Source: Burkholderia sp. WP9
Lineage (GTDB): Bacteria; Pseudomonadota; Gammaproteobacteria; Burkholderiales; Burkholderiaceae
Assembly (NCBI RefSeq): GCF_900104795.1
Contig: NZ_FNTG01000001.1
Coordinates: 4,278,001 to 4,342,000, forward strand
Direction: 5' to 3'
Length of the DNA stretch: 64,000 nucleotides
In this document: piece after piece, positions 30,260 through 43,600 of the stretch
Layout of the letters: every line of letters starts with the position of its first letter
Numbering within the stretch: position 1 is the first letter of the stretch
Notes under the pieces: generated by a model
Databases searched by the model: none
What the model was told of the DNA's origin: nothing
The model's input: the letters and a program-made list of their open reading frames with translations, nothing else
Made by a program: the position numbers and the translations under genes

Positions 30260-30600
30260 TCAGCGCGTCGTAGTTGACGACGCCACACGCCATGCATCTC
30301 CGCGTCGCACATACAGATTGGTGAAAAGCATTAGCGGTTGTTTTCATGCCGGCGCTCGGTGTGTAGTGGTTGACTCCGGAAACCATCGCGACATTTCCAA
30401 AGACTCGCACCTTCAGTTCGCCGAGCGTTTTGCGCGGACCTAGGCAGAAACATCGGCGCGAGCAGGACGTCGGCCTTCGTACGACGCGCACCGTTAGCCA
30501 TCGTCTCGACGAACGAATCGTCGAGCAGTTGGTCGAGCGTCGCGCGGTCGCCGCGAATGATAGGCTGAGGACAGTCAGGAAGGTAGGTGTTTCATGATCT
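30260..30600 (-). pseudogene. decayed DUF4440/NTF2-like paralogue
   Basis: Reverse-strand fragments match the intact gene just upstream (30714-31139) but in several frames. One frame reads VRVFGNVAMVSGVNHYTPSAG, aligning with VDVHVNGDMAIVIGTNHFKPG; after a shift another reads TNLYVRRGDAWRVASSTTTR then TGA (30260-30262), aligning with TDVFVRRVDGWRVVSSQMTR. Further upstream LDQLLDDSFVET-like sequence appears in a third frame. At least two frameshifts and no usable start, so this is a degraded tandem duplicate. No function is expected. Confidence 0.75.
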
Positions 30601-30713
30601 ATATCCGCTGAATGGGCGACTCTAGGTCTCTTAGGTTGGTTTGCCAGATCACCTTGGATCGCCACCTACAAGCGCATCGGCTTTGCGGCGGCGCTCAGGC
30701 CGCCGCGTTTGAC

Positions 30714-31139
30714 TCATCGACGAGTCATTTGCGATGACACGACACGCCAGCCGTCGACTCTGCGCACGAAGACATCGGTAAACGAATAGTCCACCGGCTG
30801 AACGGTAGGGCCCGGCTTGAAATGATTGGTGCCGATGACGATGGCCATGTCGCCGTTCACATGCACGTCCACATCCATCAAGACTTGCGATGACCCCCGC
30901 GGCGGTGGCGGCGCGAGCAGCACATCGGATTTGCTGCGGCGCTGGCCGTTAGGAGAAGTTTCCACAAATGAATCGTCAAGAAGCTTGTCCATCGTGGCGC
31001 GGTTGGTGGTTAGGATTGCTTGGATCCAGGTTTGCTCCATTGCCTTCAATGTCGCTTCGTCGTTATCGGCAGCGAATGCGCGGGGTGCGGTAAAGCATAG
31101 TGTTAGGAGAGTTAGCGCGAGATAGGAGCGGGATTTCAT
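30714..31139 (-). CDS. exported DUF4440/SnoaL-like (NTF2-fold) protein
   Basis: A 141-residue protein with a signal peptide (KSRSYLALTLLTLCFTAPRAFA, split about residue 23) and a single DUF4440/NTF2-like domain: DEATLKAMEQTWIQAILTTNRATMDKLLDDSFVET, then VDVHVNGDMAIVIGTNHF, and the closing VFVRRVDGWRVVSSQMTR. Such cone-shaped alpha-beta proteins bind or convert small molecules, but the family is too diverse to assign a role. Start 31139 fits the signal peptide; ATG at 31148 or 31157 is also possible and no clear ribosome site decides. It lies beside a broken copy of itself, in lower-GC DNA than the flanks. Confidence 0.72.
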   Translation of the reverse strand: MKSRSYLALTLLTLCFTAPRAFAADNDEATLKAMEQTWIQAILTTNRATMDKLLDDSFVETSPNGQRRSKSDVLLAPPPPRGSSQVLMDVDVHVNGDMAIVIGTNHFKPGPTVQPVDYSFTDVFVRRVDGWRVVSSQMTRR

Positions 31140-31157
31140 AATAGATAACATTATCAA

Positions 31158-31670
31158 TATTAATTGGCGTTGGAGCGATAAATGCGCTTTTTCGAAGATA
31201 TCCGCTGATTAAGCAAATTGCTTTCGCGGTCTTTAGAAAATAAAGGCGCGAAGTGCGCGACGGACCAAGCGATTGTAAAAATTCTAGTATTTTTGTTGAG
31301 GTTTGATTGTAGGAGAAATCCTAATTTCTTCGTTCACGATGAAGTCCATCTAGCTAGTCTGCGGCTATTGATAAATATGCAAGATCGCGAGCGCGAAAGT
31401 CTTGTGTGGTGGGAATTCCCGCTGCTGAAGGTGATCCGCTGCTAAGAGCGCCTAGAGAAGATTCGGAAAGTCTTAAAAATTCGCTGTTGTTTAGGAGGTG
31501 TCCTATTCAACGCCTATTCGGCGGTGCCTATATTTGCGACCTTGCTTCAAGGTTTATTGAGGTGGTCGGATGAAATTTAGACCGTTTCCGCTGTTGGTCG
31601 ATGTCCGAGCAACCCTCAGAGGCGACAACGCAATGCTGAGTATGTCACCGCAAATTAAATAGGCGAAATT
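31158..31670. other. AT-rich gap upstream of the giant adhesin gene
   Basis: 513 bases with noticeably lower GC than the rest of the window. A 75-codon open frame (31218-31445) has no ribosome site or recognisable sequence and is not called. A small hairpin CCTTG-CTT-CAAGG is near 31550. The adhesin promoter is probably here, but no -35/-10 pair is convincing. The composition suggests acquired DNA or a long regulatory leader. Confidence 0.5.
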
Positions 31671-34600
31671 GTGAATAAATCATACAAAACAGTCTGGAAT
31701 GAGACCACCGGTACCTACGTCGCGGCACCTGAAGTAGCAAAGAGCCGTGGGAAGAAGAGTCCTTCTTCCAGAACACTTATGGTGGCACTCATGGCGGCTG
31801 GAGCCGGCAGCGTGGCATCGATGGATGCGCACGCGGGCGCGCTCGACGGCGGTACGGTAAGCCAGAGCCAAGACCTTGCGTATGGCACCGGTGCAGTATC
31901 GTCGAGCGCCGATAGCTATAACGCAAGTATCGCAATCGGCAACAACGCTACGGCGACAAATCAACTGTCGATTGCGATTGGTACAGGGGCAACGTCAACG
32001 GGACTGCATGCCGTCGTCATTGGGGGCGGGGCTGCGGCAGCCGGCAATGACAGCACGATAATCGGCTCCGGTGCGAGCGGCACGAATACATGGGCAACGG
32101 CTGTCGGCTCTTCTGCGAAAGCCGGCTATTTTGATGTCGCAGTCGGAGCTGTTGCTACAGCTGCGGGCGGAGATTCTGTCGCGTTCGGTTCGGCTGCAAA
32201 AGCGATTGGCGCATGGTCTTCAGCGCTCGGCGATAGCTCACAGGCGACGACTGCGAACTCGGTGGCACTGGGCTCGAACTCGGTGGCGAATTCGACGACA
32301 CTGACGACGGCAGGCTTCACGCCGGTCGGCGGCACGGCGATCTCGGCGGCCACGGCGCTCGGCGGTGAAGTGTCGGTTGGCGCGGCGGGCAAGGAGCGCC
32401 GCATCACGAATGTGGCAGCAGGTCTGAACGCGACGGATGCAGTGAACGTAAGCCAGTTGCAGTCGGAAGACGCGAAGGTGAACACGGTTAGTAACAACGT
32501 GAACAACCTGAGCAACACCATCACCAACATCAACAACGGTGGTGGCATCAAGTACTTCCATACGAACTCGACTGGAACCGACTCGTCGGCAACGGGTGGA
32601 AATGCGATTGCGATCGGCTCCGCCGCAACTTCCAGTGGCAGCGGTACGATTGCCATGGGAACGGGTGCCCAGGCAAGCGACAACTACACAACGGCGATCG
32701 GCAACCTTGCTTACGCCGCCAATCCGGGAGGAATCGATGCTTCAGGTTCTTCAACGGCGGTCGGCGCATCTTCAACGGCATCTGGCATGTACTCGACGGC
32801 CGTCGGTACGTTGTCGAGAGCAAGTGGCGGAGCATCGAGTGCTTTGGGCGTGAACGCGACCGCGAGCGGCGACCGCTCGATCGCGTTGGGTGCAAGTTCG
32901 CAAGGTTCGGGAAGCTATGCAGCGGCGCTTGGCACGCTCAGCACTGCGTCGGGCGCAAATTCTTCGGCAATCGGCACACAATCGAAGGCGACTGGCGGAA
33001 ATTCCGTGGCGGTCGGCAATAACGCGCAAGCGCAAAACACTTCGGCCATTGCTATAGGCCAGGCGGCTATCGGCTCAGGTAGCGGATCGACCGCGATTGG
33101 CCAGGCATCGACGGCCAGCGGAAACAATTCGGTTACCGTAGGTAGCTCCGCCATGGGCGCGGGGACAAGTGCAATTGCCGTTGGCTCGTCGGCGAAGGCC
33201 GCGGCTGATTACACATTCGCGGCAGGCAACGCGGCATCGGCTGTGAGCCTTGGCGACATCGCGTTGGGCGCCTCGTCAACGGCCAGCGGTGCCGGCGGCA
33301 CTTCCTACGCCACCGCACTGGGGACCAATGCCCAGGCGATTGGAGCCAGTACGGTCGCAGTCGGCGGCGGCGCGAAAGCGACGGCGGCAAATTCGGTGGC
33401 ACTGGGCGCGAACTCGACCACCACGGCAAACCTGTCGGCAGCCGGTTACAACCCGGGTACAGGTACGCTCTCGGGTATTGCTTCGGCGGCCAACGGTGAA
33501 GTGTCGGTGGGTTCCACAGGCAAGGAGCGTCGCATCACGAACGTGGCCGCCGGCTCGGCCGCGACAGATGCAGTGAACGTGAGCCAGTTGATGTCGGAAG
33601 ACGCCAAGGTGAACACGGTTAATAGCAACGTGACCAACCTGAGCACCACCGTCACCAACATCACCAACGGTGGTGGTATCAAGTATTTCCATGTGAACTC
33701 GACGGCGGCGGACTCGTCCGCGGGCGCGGCTCAGAGCGTAGCCATTGGTGGCAATGCCGTTACCGGCGGCGGTGCCAAGTCGATCGCCATCGGGGAGAAC
33801 GCTTCGGCTGCAGGCGCTTACAGCTCCTACGGTGGGGATGGCGCGTACAACACAGCGATCGGCGCCGGTGCGACGGCGGACGGCACTTCTGGAAACTGGG
33901 GGCACAATACAGCACTCGGTGGCAATACCAATGCGACCGGCACCAATGCTGTCGCTTTGGGTTACGGCGCGACGGCCGTGGCAGCGCAAGCGAGCGCGAT
34001 GGGTTATACCGCCACCGCAAGCGGGGCCAATTCTGTGGCGTTGGGCGGCGCCGCGAGTGCGACGGCGGGGAACTCGGTGGCACTGGGCGCAAGTTCGACG
34101 ACAACCGGTGCCAACTCGGTCGCGGTTGGACCCGCAGCGGTGGCGTCCGGTCAGAGCGCAACAGCAATGGGTCAGGCGTCGACGGCCTCGGGTGCCTACA
34201 CGAATACGATGGGTTATCAGACGGTCGCCGCGGCTTCGGACGGGATTGCCATTGGCACGCAGGCGAACGTGACTTCAAGCGCCGCACAAGGCGTCGCGAT
34301 CGGTGCGCGGGCAACTGCGTCAGGCAGCAGCTCAATTGCGATGGGCAACTCGGCGGCGGCAAGCGGCACGGGTGATATGGCATTCGGCGCATCATCGATA
34401 GCGAGCGGAGCAGGTGTCAGCGCAGCGACGGCGATGGGCTACGCTTCTTCGGCCAATGCTGTGGGTTCTACCGCGATTGGTGGATATTCGTCTGCGACGG
34501 GCGCGAATTCGTCGGCGTTCGGCTATAACGCAAAGGCAACGGCGGCCAATTCGGTGGCGCTCGGGCAGGGCTCGACGACGACAGCGAACCTATCGGCAGC

Positions 34601-37600
34601 GGGTTACAACCCGGGCTCGGCAACGCTCTCGGGTATTGCTTCGGCGGCCAACGGTGAAGTGTCGGTGGGCTCAGCAGGCAAGGAGCGTCGCATCACGAAC
34701 GTGGCGGCCGGTTCGGCGGCCACGGACGCGGTGAACGTGAGCCAGTTGATGTCGGAAGACGCAAAGGTGAACACGGTGAATAACAACGTGAACAACCTGA
34801 GCACGAGCGTCACGAACATCAACAACACGGTGAATAACATCACCAGCGGTTCGGGCATCAAGTACTTCCACGCGAACTCGACGGCGGCGGACTCGTCGGC
34901 AACGGGAACGAACTCCGTGGCGATCGGTGACAAGGCGTCGTCGCTTGGCGGTTCGTCGGTTGCGATGGGTGACAGTGCGACGGCAGCGGGGGCGGCCAGT
35001 ATTGCGATCGGTAACAACGCGCAGAATGTAACCGGCGCGAACAATTCGATTGCCATCGGCGGAGATTCGAAGGCGGCTGACAAATCCGTTTCTCTGGGCA
35101 ATGGTGCTGATACTTCGCTGTCGAGTTGGGGCGTTGCGGTTGGCACGAACGCGAAGGTTTCGGCTGCGCTGGGCACGGCAATTGGTGGTGGTGCCATGGT
35201 TAGCGGTGCGAATGGGACGGCGATCGGCACGAACGCTGTGGCCTCAGCGGTCAACTCGGTGGCGTTGGGCAACGCAGCGACGACGACGGCGAACCTGTCG
35301 GCCGCGGGTTACAACCCGGGCACGGGCACGCTCTCGGGTACGGCATCGACCGCTAACGGTGAAGTGTCAGTCGGTTCGGCAGGCGCGGAGCGTCGCATCA
35401 CGAACGTGGCCGCCGGCTCGGCCGCGACAGATGCAGTGAACGTGAGCCAGTTGATGTCGGAAGATGCGAAGGTGAACACGGTTAATAACAACGTGAACAA
35501 CCTGAGTAACAGCATCACGAATATCACCAATACGGGCACCAAGTATTTCCACGTAAATTCGACGTTGGCAGATTCTTCAGCCAGTGGGGGGAACGCTGTT
35601 GCGATTGGTGCCGTTGCGAATGCATCGGGAGGAAGCGCGATTGCAGTGGGTAATAACGCAACCGCATCGGTTGCTTACTCGGTTGCGATGGGCAACAGCG
35701 CTAACGTATCTGGGGCCAACGGAACAGCATTTGGTTATACCTCGACGGTGGTGGGGTCTGGCGGTGTCGCATTGGGCAACGCCACCTATTCGAAGGGAGA
35801 GTCGGCGGTAGCACTGGGCAACGGCTCGACCGCGACTGGCGACTATTCGCTGGCAATGGGCAAGATCTCGACTTCAACGGGGACGAGCGCAGTTGCACTG
35901 GGCTTCAACTCGACCGCGTCAGCGGCCAATTCAGTGGCGCTGGGTTCGGGTTCGACGACGACGGCAAACCTGTCGGCAGCCGGTTACAACCCGGGTACAG
36001 GTACGCTCTCGGGTATTGCTTCGGCGGCCAACGGTGAAGTGTCGGTGGGTTCCGCAGGCAAGGAGCGTCGCATCACGAACGTGGCCGCCGGCTCGGCCGC
36101 GACAGATGCTGTGAACGTGAGCCAGTTGATGTCGGAAGACGCCAAGGTGAACACGGTTAATAGCAACGTGACCAACCTGAGCACCACCGTCACCAACATC
36201 ACCAACGGTGGTGGCATCAAGTATTTCCATGTGAACTCGACGGCGGCGGACTCGTCAGCGGGCGCGGCTCAGAGCGTAGCCATTGGTGGCAATGCCGTTA
36301 CCGGCGGCGGTGCCAAGTCGATCGCCATCGGGGAGAATGCTTCGGCTGCAGGCGCTTACAGCTCCTACGGTGGGGATGGCGCGTACAACACAGCGATCGG
36401 CGCCGGTGCGACGGCGGACGGCACCTCTGGAAACTGGGGGCACAATACAGCGCTCGGTGGCAATACCAATGCGACCGGCACCAATGCTGTCGCTTTGGGT
36501 TACGGCGCGACGGCCGTGGCAGCGCAAGCGAGCGCGATGGGTTATACCGCCACCGCAAGCGGGGCCAATTCTGTGGCGTTGGGCGGCGCCGCGAGTGCGA
36601 CGGCGGGGAACTCGGTGGCACTGGGCGCAAGTTCGACGACGACCGGCGCCAACTCGGTCGCGGTTGGACCCGCAGCGGTGGCGTCGGGTCAGAGCGCAAT
36701 GGCAATGGGTCAGGCGTCGACGGCCTCGGGTGCCTACACGAATACGATGGGCTATCAGACGGTCGCAGCGGCTTCGGACGGGATTGCCATTGGCACGCAG
36801 GCCAATGTCGGTAGCGCTGCGTCACAAGGCATTGCAATCGGTGCGCGGGCGACGTCATCGGGGAGCAGTGCTGTAGCGCTGGGGAACACCGCAAAATCGA
36901 TCGGGACGAGCGCGATCGCGCTGGGCTCGTCGTCGACGGCTGCGGCGAACTATACGTTTGCGGCAGGCAACGCGGCATCGGCCGTGGCCCTTGGCGACAT
37001 CGCGCTGGGCGCCTCGTCGACGGCCAGCGGTGCCGGCGGCACTTCGTACGCCACCGCACTGGGGACCAATGCCCAGGCGATTGGAGCCAATGCCGTCGCA
37101 GTCGGCGGCGCCGCGAAAGCGACGGCGGCAAATTCGGTGGCATTGGGCGCGAGCTCGACGACCACGGCAAACCTGTCGGCATCGGGTTACAACCCGGGTA
37201 CGTTGACCCTGTCGGGTACGGCTTCGGCGACCAACGGTGAGGTGTCAGTGGGCTCGGCGGGCAAGGAGCGTCGCATCACGAATGTAGCAGCGGGTTCGGC
37301 TGCGACGGATGCGGTGAACGTGAGCCAGTTGATGTCGGAAGACGCGAAGGTGGACACGGTTAATAACAACGTGAACAACCTGAGCACCACCGTCACCAAC
37401 ATCGCCAACGGTGGCGGCATCAAGTACTTCCACGCAAACTCGACGCTGGCGGATTCGACGGCAACGGGTGCCAACTCGGTCGCGGTTGGACCCGCAGCGC
37501 TGGCGTCGGGTCTGAGTGCAACGGCAATGGGTCAGGCGTCGACCGCCTCGGGCGCGTACACGAATACGATGGGCTATCAGACGGTCGCCGCGGCTTCGGA

Positions 37601-40600
37601 CGGGATTGCCATTGGCACGCAGGCGAACGTGACTTCCAGCGCCGCACAAGGTGTTGCTATCGGTCAACGCGCCACGGCGTCAGGCAGCAACGCAGTTGCG
37701 ATGGGCAGTACGGCGGCGGCAAGCGGCACCGGTGATATGGCATTCGGTGCATCATCGTTAGCGAGCGGGGCAGGTGTCGGCGCAGCGACGGCGATGGGCT
37801 ACGCTTCTTCGGCCAATGCTGCGGGTTCTACGGCGATTGGTGGATATTCGTCTGCGACGGGCGCGAATTCGTCGGCGTTCGGCTACAACGCAAAGGCAAC
37901 GGCGGCCAATTCGGTGGCGCTCGGGCAGAGCTCGACGACCACGGCGAATCTGTCGGCAGCGGGTTACAACCCGGGTACGGGCACGCTCTCGGGCATTGCA
38001 TCGGCGGTTAACGGTGAAGTGTCGGTGGGTTCGGCAGGCAAGGAGCGTCGCATTACGAACGTGGCAGCCGGTTCGGCGGCGACGGATGCAGTGAACGTGA
38101 GCCAGTTGATGTCGGAAGACGCAAAGGTGAACACGGTCAATAGCAACGTGAACAACCTGAGCAACACCGTCAACAACATCAATACGGCGACGGGCAACAT
38201 TTCCAACATTAACAACACGGTGACCAACATCACCAATGGTGGTGGCATCAAGTATTTCCACACGAATTCGACGCTGGCGGATTCGACCGCGAACGGCGTT
38301 GGTGCGGTGAGCGTGGGCGGAGCGGCGATCTCGGACGCGGCGGATGGCGTGTCGATCGGCACAAGCGCGACGGTCGCGACCACGGCGACGAGCGGCATTG
38401 CGATTGGCAAGAACTCGAGGGTTGGCGCCAGCTCGGTGGATTCGATCGCGATTGGCGATGGTGCAAGTGCGACTGTGGCGAACTCGATAGCGCTGGGCTC
38501 GAATTCGACGACCACGGCAAACCTGTCGGCGGCCGGTTATAACCCGGGTACGGGCGTGCTCTCGGGTACGGCTTCGGCGGCTAACGGCGAAGTGTCGGTG
38601 GGCTCGACAGGCAAGGAGCGTCGAATCACGAACGTAGCAGCCGGCGCGGCCGCGACGGATGCGGTGAACGTGAGCCAGTTGCAGTCGGAAGACGCGAAGG
38701 TGAACACGGTTAATAACAACGTGAACAACCTGAGTGGCAACGTCACGAACATCGCTGGCAACGTCACCAACATCAGCAATACGGTGAACAACATCACCAA
38801 CGGTGGTGGCATCAAGTACTTCCACGTGAACTCGACGCTGGCGGATTCGTCGGCGACAGGTGCCAACTCGGTCGCGGTTGGACCCGCAGCGGTGGCGTCG
38901 GGTCTGAGTGCAACGGCAATGGGTCAGGCTTCGACCGCCTCGGGTGCGTACACGAATACGATGGGCTATCAGACAGTCGCCGCGGCTTCGGACGGGATTG
39001 CCATTGGCACGCAGGCCACTGTCGGTAGCGCTGCGTCACAAGGCGTCGCGATCGGCGCGCGGGCAACATCATCGGGGAGCAGTTCTGTAGCGCTGGGGAA
39101 CGCGGCAACGTCGTCGGGGGGCAGTGCTGTAGCGCTGGGGAACGCGGCAAAATCGATCGGGACGAGCGCGATCGCACTGGGCTCGTCGACGGCTGCGGCG
39201 AACTACACGTTTGCAGCAGGCAACGCAGCATCGGCCATGGCTCTTGGCGACATCGCGCTGGGCGCCTCGTCGACGGCCAGCGGTGCCGGCGGCACATCCT
39301 TCGCCACCACGCTGGGGACCAATTCCCAGGCGATTGGAGCCAATACCGTCGCGGTCGGCGGCGGCGCGAAAGCGACGGCGGTAAATTCGGTGGCACTGGG
39401 CGCGAACTCGACGACTACGGCGAACCTGTCGGCCGCCGGTTACAACCCGGGTACGGGCACGCTCTCGGGTACGGCATCGACCGCTAACGGCGAAGTGTCG
39501 GTGGGCTCCGCAAGCGCGGAGCGCCGCATCACGAACGTGGCAGCGGGTTCGGCCGCGACGGACGCGGTGAACGTGAGCCAGCTGATGTCCGAAGACGCGA
39601 AGGTGAACACGGTTAATAACAACGTGAATAACCTGAGCGGCAACGTCACGAATATCGCGGGCAATGTCACCAACATCAGCAACACGGTGAACAACATCAC
39701 CAATGGCGGTGGTGGGATCAAGTACTTCCATGCGAACTCGACGTTGGCTGACTCGTCGGCAACGGGTACGGACGCGGTGGCGATCGGTGGTGCGGCAACT
39801 GCCTCGGCAGCGAACTCGGTCGCACTGGGCTCGAACTCGACGACGACGGCGAACCTGTCGGCTGCGGGTTACAACCCGGGCTCGGGGGCGCTGTCGGGCA
39901 CGGCATCGGCAGCCAATGGTGAAGTCTCGGTGGGGGCATCGGGCAAGGAACGTCGTATCACGAACGTTGCAGCCGGCTCGGCTGCGACGGATGCGGTGAA
40001 CGTAAGTCAGCTGATGTCGGAGGATGCAAAGGTCAACGCGGTCAACAGCAACGTGACCAACCTCAGCAACAACGTCACGAACATCGCGGGCAATGTCACG
40101 AACATCAGCAACACGGTGAACAACATCACCAACGGTGGCACTGGCATCAAGTATTTCCACACGAACTCGACACTGACTGATTCGACCGCGAATGGCGTTG
40201 GTGCGGTGAGCGTCGGCGGTGCGGCGATCTCGGACGCTACGGATGGCGTGTCGATCGGCACAAGTGCGACGGTCGCGACCACGGCGACGAGCGGCATTGC
40301 GATTGGCAAGAACTCGAGGGTTGGCGCCAGCTCCGTAGATGCGATCGCGATTGGCGATGGTGCGAGTGCGACTGCGGCGAACTCGGTCGCGCTGGGCGCG
40401 AACTCGACGACGACGGCAAACCTGGCGACTGCGGGTTACAACCCGGGCAGCGGCACGTTGTCGGGCACGGCATCGACCGCTAATGGTGAAGTGTCGGCGG
40501 GAGCATCGGGCAAGGAACGTCGCGTCACCAACGTGGCTGCCGGTTCGGCGGCAACCGACGCGGTGAACGTCAGCCAGTTGATGTCAGAAGACGCGAAGGT

Positions 40601-43600
40601 CAACACGATCAACAGCAACGTGAACAACCTGAGCACCAGTGTCACGAACATCAGCAGCACGGTGAATAACATCACCAACGGTGGTGGCGGCGTCAAATAC
40701 TTCCACGCGAACTCGACGCTAGCGGACTCGTCGGCAACGGGTACGGACTCGGTGGCGATCGGGGGCAATGCGTCGGCAACGGCGGCGAACTCGATAGCAC
40801 TGGGTTCGAACTCGACGACGACGGCAAACCTGTCGGCAGCGGGTTACAACCCGGGGACGGCAACGCTGTCGGGCACGGCTTCGGCAGCCAATGGCGAAGT
40901 CTCTGTCGGCGCCGCAAGCAAGGAACGCCGCGTCACGAACGTGGCAGCCGGCTCGGCCGCAACGGACGCGGTGAACGTCAGCCAATTGATGTCAGAAGAC
41001 GCAAAGGTCAACACGATCAACAACAACGTGACCAACCTCAGCAACAACGTCACGAACATCGCAGGCAACGTCACCAACATGAGCAACGTGGTGAACAACA
41101 TTACCAACGGTGGTGGCGGGGTCAAATACTTCCATGCGAACTCGACGCTGGCGGATTCTTCGGCGTCAGGTACGGATGCGGTCGCGATCGGGGGCAATGC
41201 ATCGGCAACGGCAGCGAACTCGGTCGCACTGGGCTCGAACTCGACGACGACGGCAAACCTGTCGGCAGCAGGTTACAACCCGGGCACGGGAGCGCTTTCG
41301 GGCACAGCATCGGCGGTCAATGGCGAAGTGTCGGTCGGTGCAGCAGGCAAGGAGCGTCGCGTGACGAACATTGCAGCCGGTTCGGCTGCAACGGATGCGG
41401 TGAACGTCAGCCAGTTGATGTCGGAGGATGCAAAGGTCAACGCGATCAATAGCAACGTGACCAACCTCAGCAACAACGTCACGAACATCGCAGGCAACGT
41501 CACCAACATGAGCAACGTGGTGAACAACATTACCAACGGTGGCAACGGCATCAAGTACTTCCACGCGAACTCGACGCTGGCTGACTCGTCGGCAACGGGC
41601 ACGGACGCGGTGGCGATCGGTGGCAACGCTCAGGCGACAGCGGCGAACTCAATAGCGTTGGGCTCGAACTCAACGACCACGGCAAATCTCTCGGCCGCAG
41701 GCTACAACCCAGGCACGGCAACACTGTCGGGCACGGCATCCGCAGCCAATGGTGAAGTCTCGGTCGGCGCCGCAGGCAAGGAACGTCGCATCACCAACGT
41801 GGCAGCGGGTTCGTCCGCAACGGACGCGGTGAACGTCAGCCAGTTGATGTCAGAAGACGCGAAGGTCAACACGATTAATAGCAACGTGACCAACCTGAGC
41901 AACAACGTCACGAACATCGCAGGCAATGTCACCAACATTAGCAACACGGTGAACAACATCACCAATGGCGGTGGCGGCATCAAGTACTTCCACGTGACCT
42001 CGACGCTCGCGGATTCGTCGGCGTCGGGTACGGATGCGGTGGCGATCGGGGGCAATGCATCGGCATCGGCAGCCAACTCGGTCGCGCTGGGTTCAAACTC
42101 GACGACAACGGCGAACCTGTCGGCAGCGGGTTATAACCCGGGCACGGCGGCGCTGTCGGGCACGGCATCGGCGGTCAATGGTGAGGTTTCTGTCGGCGCA
42201 GCAGGCGAAGAACGTCGCATGACGAACGTGGCAGCAGGCTCGGCCGCGACCGATGCGGTGAACGTCAGCCAGTTGATGTCGGAAGACGCGAAAGTCAACA
42301 CGATCAACAACAACGTGAACAACCTGAGTACCAGCGTCACCAACATCAGCAACACGGTGAACAACATCACCAATGGTGGCACTGGAATCAAATACTTTCA
42401 CGCGAACTCATCGCTGGCGGATTCGTCGGCGTCGGGCACGGATGCGGTGGCGATCGGTGGTAACGCCTCGGCGACAGCGACTAACTCTGTAGCACTGGGT
42501 TCGAACTCGACGACCACGGCTAACCTGTCGGCGGCAGGTTACAACCCGGGCACCACGGCTCTGTCGGGCACGGCATCGGCAGCCAATGGCGAAGTGTCGG
42601 TGGGCGCCGCAGGCAAGGAACGCCGCGTCACGAACGTGGCAGCCGGATCTGCAGCAACGGACGCGGTGAACGTCAGCCAGTTGATGTCGGAGGATGCAAA
42701 AGTCACCACGATCAACAATAATGTGACCATCCTCAGCAATAACGTCACGAACATCGCGGGCAACGTCACCAATCTTAGCAACACGGTGAACAACATCACC
42801 AGCGGTGGCAGCGGCATCAAGTATTTCCACACCAACTCGACGCTGGCTGACTCATCGGCAACGGGTGCGGACGCAGTCGCCATTGGTGGCAATTCATCGG
42901 CGACGGCAGCGAACTCGGTCGCGCTGGGTTCGAACTCGACGACGACGGCAAACCTGTCGGCAGCGGGGTACAACCCAGGCCCGGCAACACTTTCCGGCAC
43001 GGCATCGGCAGCTAATGGCGAGGTGTCGTTGGGCGTCGCAGGCAAGGAACGTCGTATCACCAACGTGGCAGCGGGCGCGGCCGCAACGGACGCGGTGAAC
43101 GTGAGCCAGTTGATGTCGGAAGACGCGAAGGTCAACACAATCAACAACAACGTGACCAACCTCAGCAACAACGTCACGAACATCGCAAGCAACGTAACCA
43201 ACATCAGCAGTACGGTGAACAACATCACCAATGCTGGCAGCGGCATCAAGTACTTTCACGCGAACTCATCGTTGGCCGACTCATCGGCAACGGGTACGGA
43301 CGCAGTCGCCATTGGTGGCAATGCATCGGCATCGGCGGCTAACTCTGTCGCACTCGGTTCGAACTCAACGACCACGGCAAACCTGTCGGCCGCAGGCTAC
43401 AACCCAGGCACGGCAACACTGTCGGGCACGGCATCCGCAGCCAATGGTGAAGTGTCGGTGGGCGCCGCAGGCAAAGAACGTCGCATCACCAACGTGGCAA
43501 CCGGTTCAGCCGCAACGGACGCAGTAAACGTGAGCCAGCTTCAATCGGAAGACGCAAAGGTCAATGCCGCGGGTTCAGGCACGGCGGCTGCACTGGGCGG

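Noticed and set aside
31218..31445. A 75-codon frame in the AT-rich gap before the adhesin
   Set aside because: No ribosome site, no recognisable sequence and compositionally like non-coding DNA.
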